Shown piece after piece: positions 41,138 to 44,730 of a stretch of DNA of 44,730 bases. Both the position numbers and the translations under genes were made by a program. Origin of the DNA: F1-120-MAGs118 sp013360535 (GTDB lineage Bacteria > Planctomycetota > UBA1135 > GCA-002686595); contig JAPKHC010000032.1 in assembly GCA_026647215.1 (NCBI GenBank), forward strand, positions 1-44,730, in the 5' to 3' direction. Numbering within the stretch: position 1 is the first letter of the stretch; each line of letters begins with the position of its first letter. The notes beneath the pieces are model-generated. The model was given only the letters and a program-made list of their open reading frames with translations, searched no databases and had not been told where the DNA came from.

Positions 41138-42769
41138 ATGAAGAAGAAGATCGTCCTCTACCAGCCCCAGCAGGTCGACTCGACCATCGGCCCGCCGTGC
41201 AGCGGGGACATGCTGCCGCTGGAGATGCTCACGATCGCGGCCTTCCCCGACAAGGAAGGCTACGAGGTCGTGATCGTCGACGCGCACCTGTACGAGCAGG
41301 AGGAAGCGCACCGGCGACTGCTCGAGGCCTGCGAGGGCGCGTTCCTGTACGCGACCACCGGGATCCTCGGGTTCATGGTGACGGATGGGTTCCGTGCCAC
41401 GAGCAAGGTCAAGCAGCGCTTCCCGAAGCTCCCGAGCATCATCGGCGGCTGGTTCGCGAGCGTGCGGCCCGAGCTGCAGCTCGCGACGGGCCTGTACGAC
41501 GCGGTCGTGCTCGGCCAGGGCGAGCATGCGTTCCTCGACGTCGTCCAGGCGATCGATGCGGGCACCTCGCTCGAGTCGATCGCGGGCCTCGCGCTGTGGC
41601 GCGACGGTCAAGTCGTCAAGACCGAGAAGCGCGGCGTCGTCGGCTGGGACGGCGTGCACAACTGCGCCTGGCACCTGCTCGACATCGCGCCGTACCGCGA
41701 CCGCCAGCTCCAGCAGGGCAGCCACAAGCACATCCTGCGCATGCCGACGCCGCCAGCGATCGGCTCGCGCAAGCCGTACTTCGGCATCACGTACTTCTCG
41801 AGCTACGGCTGCCCGGAGCCGTGCACGTTCTGCTGCTCGCCGATCGTCACCGACCGCCGCTGGAAGGCGATGCCGGCCGACCGGATGCTCGACGACCTGC
41901 AGGATCTCCAGCAGCGCTGGGGCTTCGACACCGTGCGCTTCCACGACGCGAACTTCGGTGTGCTGCAGAAGCGCACCAAGGAGTTCGCCGAGGGCATGCT
42001 CGCGCGCGACCTGAAGTTCTGGTGGAACGCGTTCATCGAGACGCATTCCATCCTCAGCTACAAGCCCGACGTGCTCGACGCGATGGCGAAGGCGGGCATG
42101 TACGTCGCCGAGATCGGCGCCGAAGCGGGCACGAACGAGATGATGAAGCGCATCGGCAAGCCCATCAAGGACGACGACAACATCGCCGCCGCCGTCGAGA
42201 TGGACAAGCGCGGCGTGTGCGCTTCGGTGACGTACATCATCGGCTACCCGGGCGAGGGCCCGGAGTCGATGATCGCGACGATCGACCAGTGCCGGCGCCT
42301 GCACGTCGCGGCGCCGCTCGCGCGTCCGACGGTCTGGCCGTACAGGCCGATCCCGGGCACGGCGATGTGGGACGAGGCGATCTCGCTCGGCTACCAGCCG
42401 CCGCAGAAGATCGAGGAGTGGGGCTCGATCGGCGAGTACCACCTCGAGGAGACCTGGCCGGGCAAGATCCCGCCGCACGTCGCCGAGCGCCGCAAGCTCT
42501 ACCAGCACTACGTGACGCTGAGCTACGGGCTCGCGCGCGGCAAGATCGGCTTCTGGGAGAAGCGCGCCGAGTCGCGCCTGCGCGACAACAACTGGAACTT
42601 CGGTGTGCTCGAGGCGCGGGCCTTCGACGTCTACAACCGCATCGAGCGCAAGCTCTTCCCGCGGCCGGAGCTGTCGCGCTCGTGGGTCGACCCCGGCCAC
42701 AAGACGGGCACGTCGGGCAACGCGGCGTCGCGCTCGAGCGACGCGATGACGAAGACGACCGCGGGGTAG
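41138..42769 (+). CDS. B12-binding-domain radical SAM protein
   Basis: Radical SAM enzyme of 543 residues. The N-terminal half (about 1-185) is a B12-binding-like Rossmann region (KKIVLYQPQQVDSTIGPPCS, VVIVDAHLYEQEEAHRRLLE, SIIGGWFASVRPEL, DAVVLGQGEHAF) but without the base-off DxHxxG motif. The radical SAM core starts near 205 with the 4Fe-4S motif C-x3-C-x2-C (YGCPEPCTFC) and continues with VRFHDANFGV, YVAEIGAEAGTNEMMKRIGK and SVTYIIGYPGEGPESM. The architecture matches class B methyltransferase-type enzymes and relatives acting on lipids or antibiotics; the substrate is unknown. The C-terminal 120 residues are family-variable. A second gene of the same type follows after 161 nt. Confidence 0.9.
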   Translation: MKKKIVLYQPQQVDSTIGPPCSGDMLPLEMLTIAAFPDKEGYEVVIVDAHLYEQEEAHRRLLEACEGAFLYATTGILGFMVTDGFRATSKVKQRFPKLPSIIGGWFASVRPELQLATGLYDAVVLGQGEHAFLDVVQAIDAGTSLESIAGLALWRDGQVVKTEKRGVVGWDGVHNCAWHLLDIAPYRDRQLQQGSHKHILRMPTPPAIGSRKPYFGITYFSSYGCPEPCTFCCSPIVTDRRWKAMPADRMLDDLQDLQQRWGFDTVRFHDANFGVLQKRTKEFAEGMLARDLKFWWNAFIETHSILSYKPDVLDAMAKAGMYVAEIGAEAGTNEMMKRIGKPIKDDDNIAAAVEMDKRGVCASVTYIIGYPGEGPESMIATIDQCRRLHVAAPLARPTVWPYRPIPGTAMWDEAISLGYQPPQKIEEWGSIGEYHLEETWPGKIPPHVAERRKLYQHYVTLSYGLARGKIGFWEKRAESRLRDNNWNFGVLEARAFDVYNRIERKLFPRPELSRSWVDPGHKTGTSGNAASRSSDAMTKTTAG

Positions 42770-42930
42770 TTCGCGCCGGCGCGGGCGCCAGTGCCCGGGA
42801 TGCGAACTCGTAGGTCTTACGCGGCCTTTCGCGGGTTCTCGACGGTCCGTTGGTGGTCCAAGTGAGTAGGCAGCGCCGCGGGCGGGGCCGTCGAAAGGGG
42901 CGAGGCGCTGGCACGCAACTCGCATGAGGC

Positions 42931-44559
42931 GTGGCGCTCGCCCATACCCCCGACGACACCACCGTGATCACCCAAACGCCAAAGAAGAGTCTCCGCGTCC
43001 TGTTCATCGAGGAATACCTGCCGCAGGAGATGCTCGGGATCATGTGGCTGTCGCGCGCCATCAAGGACGCGGGGCACCAGACCAAGGCGCTGTTCGTGCC
43101 CGACCGCGACTGGGTGCAGAAGCTCAAGGAGTACAACCCCGACGTGGTCGCGTACTCGGTGATGACGGGCATGCACCTGTACCTCGCCGAGATCAACCAG
43201 CGCGTGAAGCGCGAGCTGCCGGGCGTGCTCTCGGTCTTCGGCGGGCCACACCCGACGTTCAGCCCCGAGTACATCGAGACCGACGGCATCGACGTGGTCT
43301 GCCGCGGCGAAGGCGAGCAGGCGATCGTCGAGTTGCTCGAGCGCGTCGCCGAAGGCCGCGACTTCTCGGACGTGCAGAACCTGTGGGTCAAGGACACGAA
43401 GTCGGGCGAGATCGCGAAGAACCCCGTGCGGCCGCTCGTGCAGAACCTCGACGAGCTCGGCCAGCCCGACCGCGAGGTGGTGTACGACGCGGCGCCGATC
43501 TACGCCGACTGCGACCGCAAGGTGTTCGTCACGCAGCGCGGTTGCCCGATGAACTGCTCGTTCTGCTTCCACCACGCGTGGAAGAAGAAGGTGTATTCGG
43601 CCAACAACAAGGAGTACACGCGCAAGCGCTCGGTCGACCACATCCTCGAGGAAATCAAGCAGGTCCGCGCCAAGTACAACCTGAAGTTCCTGCACTTCGT
43701 CGACGACATCTTCAACCTGAAGAGCTCGTGGCTCGAGGAGTTCTGCGAGCGTTACCCCAAGGAAATCGGGCTGCCGTTCGATGTGATCCTGATGGCGAAC
43801 CTGACGACGGAGCGCCACATCGAACTCCTGCGCAAGGCCGGCTGCGTCTACGCGCGCATCGCGATCGAGGCGGCGAACGACCACGTGCGCAACACGCTGT
43901 TCCGCAAGAACACGACGCGCCAGCAGCTCGTGCAGGCCTCGGGCTGGATCACCAAGCACGGCATTCGCCTCGGCTCGCTCAACATCCTCGGCGCGCCGGG
44001 CGCGACGATCGAGGACGAGCTCGACACCGTGCGCCTCAACGTCGAGTGCAAGGTCGACCATCCGATGGTCAGCCTGATGCAGCCGTACCCGATGTTCGAC
44101 ATCACCGACACCACCACGCAGATGGGCTACGCGGTGTCGAGCCTCGACCAGTTCCCCGTGAACTTCCGCCGCTCGCTGCCGGTCGAGAGCGACCAGAAGC
44201 GCCAGATCGAGAACCTGCACAAGCTCTTCCCGATCGCGGTGCGCAATCCGTGGCTCGTGAAGTACCTGCCGAAGCTGATCAAGCCGCGCTGGATGTACCG
44301 GCCGTACCTCGTGCTGTTCATGCTGCACGCGGAGTACCTCGTCGCCGAGCAGGCGGGCCTGTACGCGCGCGCCCAGGGCCTGAAGGGGCCGCGCTACTGG
44401 ACGTGGGTCGATTTCACGTACCGCCTCGCGACCAAGGGCGTGCTGCGCACGTACCAGGCCATGTTCAAGGGCCTCGAGCGGCGCTTCACCCAACGCGCGG
44501 AAACGCTGCGGGTCTCGCTGCAGATGGGCGACGAGCGCGTCGTCGCGCACATGGATTGA
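42931..44559 (+). CDS. B12-binding-domain radical SAM protein
   Basis: Radical SAM enzyme of 542 residues with the same layout as its neighbour. The N-terminal cobalamin-binding-like domain (about 20-165; LRVLFIEEYLPQEMLGIMWL, DVVAYSVMTGMHL, VFGGPHPTFSPEY, GIDVVCRGEGEQAI) is followed by the 4Fe-4S motif C-x3-C-x2-C (GCPMNCSFCFHH) near 200, then FLHFVDDIFNLKSSWLEEF, ARIAIEAANDHVRNTLFRK and LNILGAPGATIEDEL. The substrate is unknown; the group includes HpnP- and BchE-like enzymes. GTG 42931 is used; GTG 42964 is an in-frame alternative closer to the conserved domain. No strong ribosome-binding site is seen for either. A strong hairpin follows the stop. Confidence 0.9.
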   Translation: MALAHTPDDTTVITQTPKKSLRVLFIEEYLPQEMLGIMWLSRAIKDAGHQTKALFVPDRDWVQKLKEYNPDVVAYSVMTGMHLYLAEINQRVKRELPGVLSVFGGPHPTFSPEYIETDGIDVVCRGEGEQAIVELLERVAEGRDFSDVQNLWVKDTKSGEIAKNPVRPLVQNLDELGQPDREVVYDAAPIYADCDRKVFVTQRGCPMNCSFCFHHAWKKKVYSANNKEYTRKRSVDHILEEIKQVRAKYNLKFLHFVDDIFNLKSSWLEEFCERYPKEIGLPFDVILMANLTTERHIELLRKAGCVYARIAIEAANDHVRNTLFRKNTTRQQLVQASGWITKHGIRLGSLNILGAPGATIEDELDTVRLNVECKVDHPMVSLMQPYPMFDITDTTTQMGYAVSSLDQFPVNFRRSLPVESDQKRQIENLHKLFPIAVRNPWLVKYLPKLIKPRWMYRPYLVLFMLHAEYLVAEQAGLYARAQGLKGPRYWTWVDFTYRLATKGVLRTYQAMFKGLERRFTQRAETLRVSLQMGDERVVAHMD

Positions 44560-44571
44560 ACGTGCGGTCGC

Positions 44572-44604
44572 GGGCTCGCGCGGCGCCTGCGCCGTGACGA
44601 GCCC
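44572..44604 (+). terminator. Nested hairpin after the second radical SAM gene
   Basis: The outer stem GGGCTCG (44572-44578) pairs with CGAGCCC (44598-44604), and the inner stem CGGCGC (44581-44586) with GCGCCG (44589-44594). It begins 12 nt after the stop codon. No T run follows, so termination is inferred from the structure and position. Confidence 0.45.
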
Positions 44605-44651
44605 CGGCTGCGCCGGTATCCTCCGGACCCCTGTCCATTCCGGAGGAAACC

Positions 44652-44730
44652 ATGCGTGCCCCCAGCGCTCTCGCGCTCCTGCTCACCGTTCCCACGCTGT
44701 CGACCGCGTTTGCCGCCTCCGCGGCGCCGG
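44652..44730 (+). CDS. N-terminus of an exported protein (truncated by window end)
   Basis: Only 26 codons are visible. They encode a typical signal peptide: a basic start (MRAP), a hydrophobic core (SALALLLTVPTL) and an Ala-rich region with possible A-x-A cleavage. GGAGG (44642-44646) is ideally spaced before ATG 44652, and TATCCT (44617-44622) upstream could be a -10 element. The mature protein lies outside the window and cannot be identified. Confidence 0.65.
   Translation, partial: MRAPSALALLLTVPTLSTAFAASAAP

Noticed and set aside
42772..42783. 12-bp palindrome CGCGCCGGCGCG after the first radical SAM gene
   Set aside because: Short G/C-only palindromes are common by chance at this base composition and nothing else supports a function.

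Overview
The window is very GC-rich, densely packed bacterial chromosome with many GTG and TTG starts and 4-base start/stop overlaps. Several gene types point to a diderm bacterium, most likely a Planctomycetota lineage: an FG-GAP/ASPIC-UnbV protein coupled to a TPR protein, a TIGR01777 epimerase fused to an SRPBCC domain, a zinc-finger anti-sigma fused to TPRs, and a TamA/TamB pair. That assignment is inference from gene content, not from a marker gene.

Left part (1-11554): a divergent locus. On the minus strand are an epimerase-SRPBCC fusion and a class II photolyase that runs off the left edge. On the plus strand is a nine-gene, mostly overlapping operon. It begins with a CarH/LitR-type adenosylcobalamin photoreceptor repressor and a DUF523-DUF1722 (YbgA-like) protein. 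It continues with a DUF1295 reductase-like membrane protein, a CFA-synthase-like methyltransferase, a delta-9 acyl desaturase, a flavin amine-oxidase-like protein, DUF1365, a second CFA-synthase homologue and a DUF2878 membrane protein. This looks like a light/B12-controlled unit joining DNA photorepair to oxidative remodelling of unsaturated membrane acyl chains, possibly to methylated or furan fatty acids. It is the most interesting system in the window.

Middle (11552-22826): corA, a TamB-like giant protein and a TamA-like Omp85 protein form an envelope-biogenesis operon. Then come a small exported/anchored protein, convergent fabI, and an nfeD-flotillin operon closed by a strong hairpin.

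Centre (23072-33835): a three-gene module of unknown function (a sigma-like helical protein, an unknown protein, and an 869-residue enhancer-binding-protein relative with a defective ATPase site). It is followed by a perfect 32-bp palindrome, queA, thiE, the FG-GAP/TPR pair, a small zinc-ribbon protein and queG.

Right part (33836-44730): an ECF-like sigma factor, its ZAS-TPR partner and a membrane-anchored protein whose 3' end is duplicated as a 34-bp tandem hairpin repeat. Next are an orphan FliK-like/FlhB-C-like pair, pdxA, an ElaB/YqjD-YqjE-YqjK-like trio, two B12-binding-type radical SAM genes and the start of an exported protein.

A recurring signal is a -10-like hexamer (YANNNT) only 7-9 nt before the start codon of the first gene of a unit, without a Shine-Dalgarno sequence. 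This suggests leaderless transcripts. No rRNA, tRNA, CRISPR array, insertion sequence or prophage was recognised.
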